Shown: positions 1 to 6,729, counted from the first letter of the stretch. The stretch: DNA of 7,282 nt from Rubritepida sp. (GCA_014376425.1 JACMRO010000487.1:1-7282); one strand, 5' to 3'. Notes: generated from the letters alone by a model not told the origin. Made by a program: numbers and translations.

Positions 1-1
1 C

Positions 2-97
2 GCTGCCCGCAACGGCGTGGTCGCGGGGCCGGATCGCATCCAGTCCATGCGCATCGCCAGTGACCGCTACACTTTTTTTACCAGAAAGACACTGTAA
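2..97 (+). CDS. Peptidyl-prolyl cis-trans isomerase, cyclophilin type (C-terminal fragment, runs off left edge)
   Basis: An open frame enters from the left edge and ends at TAA 95-97, leaving 31 residues. Its stretch GPDRIQSMRIASD lines up with the C-terminus of the next gene (DPDKIIGMKVAAD). That is the last beta-strand of a bacterial cyclophilin: proline-Asp, a basic residue, isoleucine, then an alternating hydrophobic strand ending in Ala-Asp. This resemblance is the main evidence, so the fragment reads as the tail of a second cyclophilin in tandem. A short extension, RYTFFTRKTL, follows the conserved strand. The stop overlaps the next start by one base (TAATG), which suggests one operon with translational coupling. 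Whether this copy carries a signal peptide, as the periplasmic member of such pairs often does, cannot be seen here. I am fairly sure it is coding and moderately sure of the family. Confidence 0.72.
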   Translation, partial: AARNGVVAGPDRIQSMRIASDRYTFFTRKTL

Positions 98-606
98 TGA
101 GAGACGAGAGCGTGGCCGCGGCCGCCGACACTGAGAACACCTTGCTGCTGGAGCTGAAGGACGGCACCGTCACCATCAAGCTGCGGCCTGATCTGGCGCC
201 GCTGCATGTCGAGCGGATCAAGACCCTGACCCGCCAGGGCTTCTACAACGGCGTGGTATTCCACCGCGTGATCGACGGCTTCATGGCGCAGGGCGGCGAC
301 CCCACAGGCACCGGTACCGGCGGGTCCGACCTGCCCAACGTGGCGGCGGGATTCACCTCCAAGGCGAAGTTTCTGCGCGGCAGCTGCGGCATGGGCCGGG
401 CGCAGAGCCCGGACAGTGCCAACAGCCAGTTCTTCATCATGTTCGCGCCCGGCAGCTTCCTCGATGGCCAGTACACCATCTGGGGCGAGGTGACGGCGGG
501 CATGGACCTGGTCGACAAGATCAAGAAGGGCGCGGGCCAGAGCGGCCAGGTGCGCGATCCGGACAAGATCATCGGCATGAAGGTCGCGGCCGACGCGACC
601 GGCTGA
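97..606 (+). CDS. Peptidyl-prolyl cis-trans isomerase, cyclophilin type (cytoplasmic)
   Basis: This 169-residue protein is a complete single-domain cyclophilin, which catalyses cis-trans isomerisation of Xaa-Pro bonds during protein folding. The domain starts near residue 13 and runs to about 165. Visible signatures are FHRVIDGFMAQGGD (55-68), with the catalytic Arg57 and the active-site Phe62 and Gln65, then GTGTGG (71-76), SANSQFFIMF (108-117) and FLDGQYTIWG (121-130). Residue 121 is Phe where human cyclophilin A has the cyclosporin-contacting Trp121; this is usual in bacteria and predicts weak drug binding. There is no signal peptide or membrane segment, so a cytoplasmic location is inferred. 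ATG 97 overlaps the upstream TAA, and only a weak AGAAAG precedes it, fitting coupled translation. No second in-frame start would keep the first beta-strand. Length is typical. The symbol could be ppiB or simply ppi, and I leave it open. Confidence 0.95.
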   Translation: MRDESVAAAADTENTLLLELKDGTVTIKLRPDLAPLHVERIKTLTRQGFYNGVVFHRVIDGFMAQGGDPTGTGTGGSDLPNVAAGFTSKAKFLRGSCGMGRAQSPDSANSQFFIMFAPGSFLDGQYTIWGEVTAGMDLVDKIKKGAGQSGQVRDPDKIIGMKVAADATG

Positions 607-618
607 TTGACGTGACGG

Positions 619-642
619 CCCTGCGGCGATACCGCAGGGTTT
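619..642 (+). terminator. Intrinsic terminator of the cyclophilin operon
   Basis: A perfect 8-bp stem CCCTGCGG/CCGCAGGG (619-626 with 632-639) closes a 5-nt loop, CGATA. It is followed by a short TTTC run. It begins 12 nt after the cyclophilin stop and ends 5 nt before tRNA-Lys, so it would separate the two transcripts. The U-tract is short, so termination may be incomplete. Confidence 0.65.
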
Positions 643-647
643 CGGTG

Positions 648-723
648 GGGCCGGTAGCTCAGTTGGTAGAGCACGGGACTTTTAATCTCGCGGCCCCGGG
701 TTCGAGTCCCGGCCGGCTCACCA
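648..723 (+). tRNA. trnK: tRNA-Lys, anticodon UUU
   Basis: The full cloverleaf can be folded by eye. The acceptor stem is 648-654 with 713-719, all paired with one G-U. The D stem GCTC/GAGC is 657-660 with 669-672. The anticodon stem is 674-678 with 686-690 (one G-U), and its 7-nt loop CTTTTAA carries TTT at 681-683. The variable loop is 5 nt. The T stem CCGGG/CCCGG is 696-700 with 708-712, around TTCGAGT. The discriminator is A720 and CCA is encoded at 721-723. Total length is 76 nt. The gene reads lysine codons AAA and AAG. It stands alone between a terminator and the DUF6481 gene. A TTGACG hexamer lies at 607-612 but I find no good -10. Confidence 0.97.
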
Positions 724-777
724 TACACAACCCTGCCATCTGCCATGGGTGTCTATACAAAACCCGGCGTATTTTCT

Positions 778-781
778 AAGG
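778..781 (+). promoter_or_regulatory. Ribosome binding site fixing the DUF6481 start
   Basis: AAGG at 778-781 lies 7 nt before ATG 789. It is only 1 nt from the alternative GTG at 783, which adds two residues in the same frame. The spacing favours ATG 789. Confidence 0.55.
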
Positions 782-788
782 CGTGGAC

Positions 789-1241
789 ATGCCTGCTTTC
801 AAACCCGACAACTTCAACGATCGCCAAGCGGCCGCCGCGAAGGCCCGCCAGGCCAAGTTGGAGAAATTCAAGGCGCAGCCCAAGCCTGATGATCCTGCGG
901 TGCTGGCCCGAGTGGCCGAGCAGAAAGCGGTGGGTGAGGCACGCGAGGCACGACGCGCCGAGCGCGATGAAGCCCGCCGGATCGAGGCTGAGCGCCTGGC
1001 TGCCGAGGCCGCGGCCCGCGCGGTCGAAGCCGCCCGCCTGGCCGAGGAAAAGCGCCAGGCCGCCATTGCTGCCGCCGCCGCCGAGGTCGAAGCCGCCCGC
1101 CAGGCCGTCATCGAGACGCATGAGCGCGAGAACCGGGCCGCCATCCTGGACGAGGAAAGTCGCCAACGATCCCTCGCCCTGGCTTCCGAGCAGAAGGCGT
1201 TGCGCGATGCCCGCTATGCTGCCCGCAAGGCGCGGAAGTAG
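789..1241 (+). CDS. DUF6481-type small alanine-rich coiled-coil protein
   Basis: This is a 150-residue highly charged protein. It opens with the motif FKPDNFNDRQ followed by AAAAKARQAKLEKFKAQPKPDDPAV, which I recognise from the alphaproteobacterial DUF6481 family; its function is not known to me. From about residue 40 to the end it is almost pure Ala/Glu/Arg/Lys helix, predicted as one long coiled coil. It has no Cys or Trp, no signal peptide and no membrane segment, so it should be soluble and cytoplasmic. The 17-base string at 1022-1038 recurs exactly at 1085-1101, a period of 63 bases or 21 codons, equal to three heptads. I chose ATG 789 over GTG 783 from the AAGG spacing. The gene is flanked by tRNA-Lys and, 51 bp downstream, the Bug receptor gene. 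I infer a structural or nucleic-acid-associated role only from its charge pattern, and that is weak. Confidence 0.85.
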   Translation: MPAFKPDNFNDRQAAAAKARQAKLEKFKAQPKPDDPAVLARVAEQKAVGEAREARRAERDEARRIEAERLAAEAAARAVEAARLAEEKRQAAIAAAAAEVEAARQAVIETHERENRAAILDEESRQRSLALASEQKALRDARYAARKARK

Positions 1242-1272
1242 CCGCACATTCCGAATGGGCGCAGACTTCCTA

Positions 1273-1284
1273 TCCTGATCAGGA
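1273..1284. repeat. 12-bp perfect palindrome overlapping the Bug-gene Shine-Dalgarno
   Basis: TCCTGATCAGGA reads the same on both strands, and its right half forms the first part of the Shine-Dalgarno AGGAAGG (1281-1287). The same bases can pair in other ways: CTTCCT 1266-1271 with AGGAAG 1281-1286, or ATCCT 1272-1276 with AGGAT 1285-1289. Each alternative covers the ribosome binding site. It could be an operator, an SD-masking hairpin, or chance. Confidence 0.45.
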
Positions 1285-1292
1285 AGGATGCG

Positions 1293-2258
1293 ATGACCAT
1301 CACCCGCCGCCAGCTGATGCTGGCCGCCGCGCCGTTACCGGCATTGGCGCAGTCCGACCCCTACCCCAGCCGCCCGGTGCGGATGATCGTGCCCTTCCCG
1401 CCCGGGCAGGCGGCGGATGTCTTCGCTCGGTTGATCGCGGAGGGGCTCTCACAGCGCTGGCCACAGCGCGTGGTGGTGGAGAACCGGGCCGGCGGCGCCG
1501 GTGCCATCGGGATGGAAGCCGCTGCCCGGGCCGCCCCAGACGGCTACACGCTGGGCATCGGCACCTCCGGCACGCTGGGGGTCAATCCGGGTGTGATGGA
1601 CCGCCTGCCCTACGATCCGGTGCGCGACTTCGCGCCCATAACCAACATCTTCCTGGTGCCGCTGGTCATCATCGCCCACCCCGATTTCCCGCCGCGCGAC
1701 CTAGCCGCGCTGGTCGCCTATATCCGTGCACGCCCCGGGCAGACCTTTGCCTCCGCCGGCCCCGCTACGGCGCAGCACATGACGGCCGAGATGTTCGCCC
1801 ACCAGGCGCGGCTGCAGATGACGCATGTGCCCTATCGCGGCTCGGCCCCTGCCATTGCCGACCTGATCGCCGGCAACGTGCAATTGATGTTCGACAGCAC
1901 CGCCAGCGCGATGCCGCACATCCAGTCCGGCCGGGTCCGCGCGCTGGGCATCACCACCGCCTACAGGATGGCGGCACTGCCCGAGGTGCCGACCGTGGCC
2001 GAGACGGTGCTGCCGGGCTTCTCGGCCGCTGGCTGGGCCGGGCTGGTGGCGCCGGCCGGCACGCCCGAGTCGGTGATTGCCCGCCTCAACCGCGATGTCA
2101 CCGCGCTGCTGCGCGAGAATGCGGTGGCCGCGCGCATCATAGCCTTGGCCTCGATTCCCGACCCGACGACACCGGAGGAGTTCGGCGCCTTCATCCAAGC
2201 CGAAATATTGAAATGGTCCAGTGTGGCGCGCGCCGCGGGGGTCCGGCTCGAGGGCTGA
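1293..2258 (+). CDS. Bug/TctC-family tripartite tricarboxylate transporter substrate-binding protein
   Basis: A 321-residue periplasmic receptor of the Bug family. It captures small organic, usually carboxylate-bearing, solutes for TctAB-type transporters or for sensing. The export signal is short: Arg5-Arg6, a hydrophobic stretch, and a likely signal peptidase site PALA|QS after residue 19. The twin arginines make Tat export possible, but Sec is the family norm. Family motifs appear in order: YPSRPVRMIVPFPPGQAADVFAR (24-46), VVVENRAGGAGAIG (60-73), DGYTLGIGTSG (83-93), YDPVRDFAPIT (107-117), HVPYRGSAPAIADLIAGNVQLMFDS (178-202), and LPEVPTVAE (229-237) leading to GFSAAGWAGLVAPAGTP (242-258). 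The ligand loop reads GQAAD where GGxxD is common. AGGAAGG lies 5 nt before the ATG. No TctA or TctB partner gene is in the window, so this is an orphan receptor here. The ligand cannot be predicted. Confidence 0.93.
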   Translation: MTITRRQLMLAAAPLPALAQSDPYPSRPVRMIVPFPPGQAADVFARLIAEGLSQRWPQRVVVENRAGGAGAIGMEAAARAAPDGYTLGIGTSGTLGVNPGVMDRLPYDPVRDFAPITNIFLVPLVIIAHPDFPPRDLAALVAYIRARPGQTFASAGPATAQHMTAEMFAHQARLQMTHVPYRGSAPAIADLIAGNVQLMFDSTASAMPHIQSGRVRALGITTAYRMAALPEVPTVAETVLPGFSAAGWAGLVAPAGTPESVIARLNRDVTALLRENAVAARIIALASIPDPTTPEEFGAFIQAEILKWSSVARAAGVRLEG

Positions 2259-2306
2259 GCGCCGCCACTTGTCGCCTGCAACGCCCGCCCCAACTGCCCG
2301 CCGCGT

Positions 2307-2311
2307 AGGAG
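2307..2311 (+). promoter_or_regulatory. Ribosome binding site of the PhoX-family gene
   Basis: AGGAG lies 7 nt before ATG 2319, close to the optimum. It fixes the start, placing the Tat motif at residues 29-34. The rest of the 60-nt gap (2259-2306) shows no terminator and no clear promoter, so co-transcription with the Bug gene is plausible. Confidence 0.7.
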
Positions 2312-2318
2312 TCTAAAG

Positions 2319-4265
2319 ATGAACGACGAAAACGAGATCGAGGATATCGGCAGCAACCCCGCTCCCGCTCGCCCGATCGGCGATGTGGTGCGCGCGCGCC
2401 TCTCCCGCCGTGCCGCGCTGCGCGGCCTGGCGGGTGTTGCGGCGCTGGCGGATGGGTTGGTGGAGGGCGCCCATGCCCAGATCAGCGCCTCACAGCTGGG
2501 CACCGCCGACATCCCGCGGCAGGGCGGCCCGAGCACGCTGCAGTTCACCGAGCTGCGGCATCAGCTGGCGCAGGGCGACGCGGTGGCCGAAGGGCACGAC
2601 ATCCAGCTCGTCATTCGATGGGGCGACCCGGTGCTGCCCGATGCCCCGCCCTTCGACCCAAATGGCCAGAGCGGGGCCGCCCAGGCCAGGCAGTTCGGCT
2701 ACAATAATGACTATCTGGATTTCCGGCCCCTGCCGAAGGGCTCGACCAACAGTGAGCACGGCTTGCTGTGGGTCAATCATGAATACACCTCGACCCAGCT
2801 CATGCTGCCGGGCACGGCCGGGCGGGCGGCCAGCCGGCGCAGCACCACGGCCGAACAGGCGGCCGTCGAAATGGCGGCGCATGGCGGCAGCGTGGTCGAA
2901 ATCCGCCGCGTCGATGGCCGCTGGCAGACGGTGCCGGGCGGTGCCATGAACCGCCGGATCACCGCGCACACCCCCATGCGCATCAGCGGCCCCGCCGCCG
3001 GCCACCCGCGCATGCGCACCTCGGCCGACGCTGAGGGCACCCGCGTGCTGGGAATGCTGAACCAGTGCGCGGGCGGCAATACGCCCTGGGGCACCATCCT
3101 GACGACCGAGGAGAACTTCAACAGCTACTTCTCGGGAGAAGCGGCGGCGACGGGCGAGCAAGCCGCGGCCTACCGCCGCTACGGCATCCCCCGCCAGCCG
3201 ATCTACAATTGGGCGGCGCATGAGCCGCGCTTCAGCCTGGACCAGGAGCCGAACGAGCCCAACCGCTTCGGCTGGATCGTCGAAATCGATCCCTTCGACC
3301 CGGCTTCCACGCCGATCAAGCGCACCGCCCTGGGCCGCTTCAAGCATGAGGGCTGCACCCATGCGGTGGCGCCCGATGGCCGCCTCGTCCTCTACATGGG
3401 CGATGATGAACGCAACGACTATGTCTACAAATTCGTCACCGCGCGGCCCTGGAGCGAGGGCGATCGCGACCTGCTGGATGACGGCACGCTGTATGTGGCG
3501 AAATTCGAGGAGGACGGCGCTTTGCGCTGGCTTCCGCTGGTCTTCGGTGAAGGCCCGCTCACGGCCGCCCAGAATTTCCACAGCCAGGGCGACGTGCTGA
3601 TCGAGACCCGCCGCGCCGCCGACCTGCTGGGCGCCACGCCGATGGACCGGCCAGAGGATGTCGAGGTCAATCCGGTCAATGGCCGGGTCTATGTTCTGCT
3701 GACCAACAACGGCACCCGCACCGAGGTCAACGCCGCCAATCCGCGGCCCCGCAATGCGCATGGCCATGTCATCGAGATCATCCCGCCGGGTGCCGGCACC
3801 GCGGCGGTGCAGCATGCTGCCCTGGAAGGCCGCTGGGAGATCTTCCTGCTGGCCGGCAAGCCCGGGCACGATGCCGGCGCGCGCTACCATCGCGCGACCT
3901 CCGACCAGGGCTGGCTTTCCTGCCCCGACAACTGCGCCTTCGACAGCCGAGGCCGCATCTGGATTGCGACCGATGGCGCGCCCAGCGCGGCGGGCGTGGC
4001 CGATGGCCTGTACGCCGCCGACACCCAGGGCGGCGGGCGGGCGCTAACCCGGCTGTTCTACCAGGCGCCGACGGGTGCGGAGGTCTGCGGACCGCTATTC
4101 ACGCCAGACAATACGACGCTGTTCCTGGCCATCCAGCATCCGGGCGAGGATGCGGGTTCGACCTTCGCCAACCCCAGCACCCGCTGGCCGGATTTCCAGC
4201 CGGGCATGCCACCGCGGCCCGCCGTGATCGCCATCGTGCGCAAGGATGGCGGGCCGATCGGGTAG
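2319..4265 (+). CDS. PhoX-family (DUF839) Tat-exported phosphatase
   Basis: A 648-residue exported protein of the PhoX/DUF839 family. Characterised members are periplasmic alkaline phosphatases with iron and calcium that release phosphate from phosphoesters. The Tat signal SRRAALRGL (29-37) is followed by a moderately hydrophobic helix and a probable cleavage site AHA|Q after residue 53. Family blocks in order: LLWVNHEYTS (149-158), LNQCAGGNTPWGTILTTEEN (247-266), RFGWIVEIDPFDP (316-328), FKHEGCTHA (341-349), YMGDDERNDYVYKFV (359-373), RPEDVEVNP (444-452), SCPDNCAFDSRGRIWIATDG (534-553) and CGPLFTPDNTTLFLAIQHPGE (590-610). Cys250 in NQC matches the cysteine that bridges the two irons in the known PhoX structure. 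These blocks form the beta-propeller core. The length is normal for the family. The 60 bp before the gene hold no Pho-box-like CTGTCAT repeat. Phosphatase activity is inferred from family; many DUF839 proteins are untested. Confidence 0.93.
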   Translation: MNDENEIEDIGSNPAPARPIGDVVRARLSRRAALRGLAGVAALADGLVEGAHAQISASQLGTADIPRQGGPSTLQFTELRHQLAQGDAVAEGHDIQLVIRWGDPVLPDAPPFDPNGQSGAAQARQFGYNNDYLDFRPLPKGSTNSEHGLLWVNHEYTSTQLMLPGTAGRAASRRSTTAEQAAVEMAAHGGSVVEIRRVDGRWQTVPGGAMNRRITAHTPMRISGPAAGHPRMRTSADAEGTRVLGMLNQCAGGNTPWGTILTTEENFNSYFSGEAAATGEQAAAYRRYGIPRQPIYNWAAHEPRFSLDQEPNEPNRFGWIVEIDPFDPASTPIKRTALGRFKHEGCTHAVAPDGRLVLYMGDDERNDYVYKFVTARPWSEGDRDLLDDGTLYVAKFEEDGALRWLPLVFGEGPLTAAQNFHSQGDVLIETRRAADLLGATPMDRPEDVEVNPVNGRVYVLLTNNGTRTEVNAANPRPRNAHGHVIEIIPPGAGTAAVQHAALEGRWEIFLLAGKPGHDAGARYHRATSDQGWLSCPDNCAFDSRGRIWIATDGAPSAAGVADGLYAADTQGGGRALTRLFYQAPTGAEVCGPLFTPDNTTLFLAIQHPGEDAGSTFANPSTRWPDFQPGMPPRPAVIAIVRKDGGPIG

Positions 4266-4309
4266 CGGTCGCAGGCGACGGGTAAATTGCCCATCGCCAG
4301 CGCCGATCC

Positions 4310-4337
4310 TGGACGGGGCGTGCGCATCGGCTATGCT
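4310..4337 (+). promoter_or_regulatory. Candidate sigma-70-type promoter of tRNA-Ser
   Basis: TGGACG (4310-4315) and TATGCT (4332-4337) are separated by 16 bp, each matching 4 of 6 consensus bases. A GC-rich discriminator follows. Transcription would begin near 4344, about 5 nt before the mature tRNA. Position and layout are right for a stringently controlled tRNA promoter, but the hexamers are imperfect. Confidence 0.4.
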
Positions 4338-4348
4338 GCGGGCAGCCC

Positions 4349-4438
4349 GGACAGGTGGCCGAGTGGTTGAAGGCAGCGGTCTTGAAAACCGCCGAGGGGG
4401 CAACTCCTCCGTGGGTTCGAATCCCACCCTGTCCGCCA
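4349..4438 (+). tRNA. trnS: tRNA-Ser, anticodon UGA
   Basis: A type II tRNA with a long variable arm, as expected for serine. The acceptor stem GGACAGG/CCTGTCC is 4349-4355 with 4428-4434. The anticodon stem GCGGT/ACCGC is 4376-4380 with 4388-4392; its loop CTTGAAA holds TGA at 4383-4385. The extra arm contains GAGGGGGCAACTCCTC, followed by a T arm with GGTTCGAATCC. The discriminator is G4435, as in bacterial tRNA-Ser, and CCA is encoded at 4436-4438. Length is 90 nt. It reads UCA and, by wobble, other UCN codons. The stop codon of the opposing molybdoenzyme gene begins only 2 nt beyond the CCA. Confidence 0.97.
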
Positions 4439-4440
4439 TA

Positions 4441-6729
4441 TCAGCTGCCCATCAAAACCCGCACCGGGATCGACTTGGCGGCCGGCACATGCGCCTCCAA
4501 TGCGTGGTGCCATAACGGCAGCAGCGGGTTCAGCTCCGGGAAGTAGCCCGCCGCACAGCCCACAGGCAGCTCAAAGGGCACCACCCGCAGCCCACTGACC
4601 CTGCGCTCCACGCCATCATCGACCGCGGTCTCCAGCCCGATCGTGTCGCCCGCCTTCAGCCCCAGGCGCTTCATGTCCGCCGCGTTCAACATCACGATGT
4701 CGCGCGAGCCATTGATGCCGCGGAACCGGTCGTCGGTGCCGTACACAGTAGTGTTGAACTGATCGTTGCTGCGCACCGTCATCAACGCCAGCACGTCGCC
4801 GCCGCTGATCCGCACATCGGGGTTCGCGAACAGGCTTTCGGGGCGGCTGAACTGCGCCCGGCCCGTCACCGTGCGCCAGTCGCGCTTGCGGGCGGGGTTG
4901 GGCCGAAGGAAGCCGCCGGGCTGCATCAGGCGGCGATTGTAGTCGGCATACCATTCGGTGTGGGTGCGGGCGATCTCGTCGCGCACCCGCGCGTAATCCG
5001 CGACCCAGCCGCGCCAGTCCACGCGGGGGTTGGGCGGCAGCATCGCCTGCGCCAGACCCGCGATGATGGCGGGCTCCGACAGCAGCGCCCTGCTGGCCGG
5101 CTCGCGGATGCCGCGCGACGGATGGATGACGGAGGTGCTGTCCTCCATCGAGACGATCTGCGGCCCGCTGGCCTGCCGGTCGATCTCGATGCGGCTCAGG
5201 CAGGGCAGCAGGTAGGCCACCTGGCCATGCACCAGATGGCTGCGGTTCAGCTTGGTGGTGATCATCACCGTCAGCTTCAGCTGGCGCCACGCCGGCTCCA
5301 GCAAGCCACGCTCTGGCAGCGACCGCACCAGGTTGCCGCCCAGCTGCAACACGGCCCGCGCGCGCCCGTCGATGACGGCCTGCGCGCTCTCCACCACATC
5401 CATCCCCTTCAGCCGCGGCGGCTCGAAGGCATACATTTCGGCCATGGTATCGAGCGGCGCCAGTTCGGGCTTCTCGGTGACGTACACCGCGCGCTGGCCC
5501 TGCACGTTGGAATGGCCGCGCACCGGGCAGATGCCCGCGCCCGGCCGGCCGATATTGCCCCGCATCAGCAGCAGCGAGGCCAGCATGCGCACCGTCTGCA
5601 CGCCGGCGCGGTGCTGCGTCAGCCCCATGCCGTAGACGGCCATGGTGGCCTTCGCACGGGCATAGCTGCGCGCGGTGCCCTCGATCTCGGCGCGTGGCAG
5701 GCCGGACAGGCGCTCGATCTCATCCCAGCCATGGCCACGCACCAACTCGGCGAAGTCTTCGAAGCCATGCGTGTGCGCCTCGATGAACGGCCAATCCAGC
5801 ACCGCGGGCCGGCCGGCGGCGCGGGCCTCGTCATCCCATTCCAACAACAGCTTGGCGATGCCGACCAGCACCGCCATGTCGCCCCCCGGCAGCAGGCGGT
5901 GGTCGGCGGTCAGGATCTGGCGCGAGCCGGTGACCAATAGCTGCCTCGGGCTCTGCGGGTTGGTGAAGCGCTCCAGCCCGCGTTCGCGCAGCGGATTGAA
6001 GTTGATGATCGGCACGTCGCGCTTCGCCGCCTCGTCCAGCTGGTGGAGCATCCGGGGCGCATTGACCGCGGTGTTCTGACCAAAGATCAGGATGCAGTCG
6101 GTGTGCTCGAAATCCTCCAGCGTGACGGTACCGACAGGCGCGCCCAGGGACATCGGCAGCGCGACCGAGGTGCTCTCGTGGCACATGTTGGAGCTGTCGG
6201 GCAGGTTGTTGGTGCCGTACAGCCGCGCCATCAGTTGCCACATGTAGGCCGCCTCGTTCGACGCCCGACCGGAGGTGTAGAACACGACTTGGTTGGGCTC
6301 CATCGCCTTCAATTCAGTGCCGATGTGGCCGAACGCTTCCTCCCACGAGACCGGCTCATAATGATCACTGGCCGGGTTCCAGCGCATCGGCTCGGTCAGC
6401 CGGCCGGCCTCCTCGAGCGCGTAGTCCGACATGGCTTCGAGCTGCGCCACACTGTGACGGGCAAAAAAGTCGGCGCCGATGCGGCGGCTGGTCAGATCCC
6501 AAGCCGTCGCCTTCGCGCCATTCTCGCAGAACTCCGCCACATGCGGCGGGTGCGACTTGGCCCAGGCGCATGAGACGCACACGAAGCCGTCATGCTTGTT
6601 CTGCTGGGTCAGCGCCAGGGCAGTACTCACGGCATTGCCCTCACGCCGAAGCACCTCCTGCACGGAGTTGAGCGAACCCCAGCCGCCTGAAGGGCCGTCA
6701 TAGGGCTGAATCCGGAGGGGTTTTTTCAT
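4441..6729 (-). CDS. FdhF/YdeP-family molybdopterin oxidoreductase (formate dehydrogenase H-like alpha subunit)
   Basis: A 762-residue cytoplasmic oxidoreductase of the YdeP/CbbBc clade (TIGR01701-type). Relatives resemble formate dehydrogenase H, but their substrate is not established; E. coli YdeP is linked to acid resistance. The N-terminus has the family block GPSGGWGSL (12-20). Candidate iron-sulfur cysteines are Cys51 and Cys54 (CVSC) and Cys68 (FCENGAKA); I see no fourth. Cys183-His184 in SSNMCHESTS fits the molybdenum ligand, so Cys rather than selenocysteine. Arg404 in PVRGHSNVQG appears to match catalytic Arg333 of E. coli FdhH. The C-terminal MopB domain includes TVRSNDQFNTTVYG (651-664). 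There is no signal peptide. The frame stays open upstream to 6822, but homologous sequence begins at MKKPLRI and the resulting length matches YdeP (about 760), so I chose ATG 6729-6727. No Shine-Dalgarno precedes it. fdhD lies divergent, overlapping by 2 bases. No electron-transfer partner gene is visible. Confidence 0.94.
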   Translation of the reverse strand: MKKPLRIQPYDGPSGGWGSLNSVQEVLRREGNAVSTALALTQQNKHDGFVCVSCAWAKSHPPHVAEFCENGAKATAWDLTSRRIGADFFARHSVAQLEAMSDYALEEAGRLTEPMRWNPASDHYEPVSWEEAFGHIGTELKAMEPNQVVFYTSGRASNEAAYMWQLMARLYGTNNLPDSSNMCHESTSVALPMSLGAPVGTVTLEDFEHTDCILIFGQNTAVNAPRMLHQLDEAAKRDVPIINFNPLRERGLERFTNPQSPRQLLVTGSRQILTADHRLLPGGDMAVLVGIAKLLLEWDDEARAAGRPAVLDWPFIEAHTHGFEDFAELVRGHGWDEIERLSGLPRAEIEGTARSYARAKATMAVYGMGLTQHRAGVQTVRMLASLLLMRGNIGRPGAGICPVRGHSNVQGQRAVYVTEKPELAPLDTMAEMYAFEPPRLKGMDVVESAQAVIDGRARAVLQLGGNLVRSLPERGLLEPAWRQLKLTVMITTKLNRSHLVHGQVAYLLPCLSRIEIDRQASGPQIVSMEDSTSVIHPSRGIREPASRALLSEPAIIAGLAQAMLPPNPRVDWRGWVADYARVRDEIARTHTEWYADYNRRLMQPGGFLRPNPARKRDWRTVTGRAQFSRPESLFANPDVRISGGDVLALMTVRSNDQFNTTVYGTDDRFRGINGSRDIVMLNAADMKRLGLKAGDTIGLETAVDDGVERRVSGLRVVPFELPVGCAAGYFPELNPLLPLWHHALEAHVPAAKSIPVRVLMGS
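6714..6720 (+). promoter_or_regulatory. Strong Shine-Dalgarno for fdhD, embedded antisense in the fdhF-like gene
   Basis: GGAGGGG at 6714-6720 lies 7 nt before ATG 6728, and its GGAGG core is 9 nt away. It decides the longest fdhD start. On the opposite strand these bases fall in the Pro-Leu (4-5) codons and adjoining bases of the fdhF-like gene, so the match could be coincidental. Confidence 0.6.

Noticed and set aside
607..635. Promoter for tRNA-Lys: TTGACG at 607-612
   Set aside because: The -35-like hexamer is good and at a sensible distance, but the expected -10 position reads TACCGC and lies in the terminator hairpin. Not enough to call.
747..765. Hairpin downstream of tRNA-Lys (GGGT/ACCC)
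   Set aside because: Four base pairs with an 11-nt loop is at chance level.
1288..1296. Two-codon minigene ATG CGA TGA overlapping the Bug start
   Set aside because: The Shine-Dalgarno ends directly against this ATG, leaving no spacing for initiation, while ATG 1293 is well placed. Most likely a by-product of the sequence.
2490..3890. 466-codon open frame antisense to the PhoX-family gene
   Set aside because: Long antisense frames are expected opposite GC-rich genes. The translation is low complexity and the sense strand carries clear PhoX motifs throughout.
4268..4292. Terminator after the PhoX-family gene (GTCG/CGAC and GGG/CCC small stems)
   Set aside because: The stems are only 4-5 bp with no T-run, too weak to support a call.
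4349..4438. tRNA genes as integration sites for a mobile element
   Set aside because: No integrase, no repeated tRNA 3' end and no composition shift near either tRNA.
4960..5940. 326-codon plus-strand frame opposite the oxidoreductase
   Set aside because: His/Arg/Gln-rich shadow translation with no recognisable domain, lying under conserved molybdopterin motifs on the other strand.
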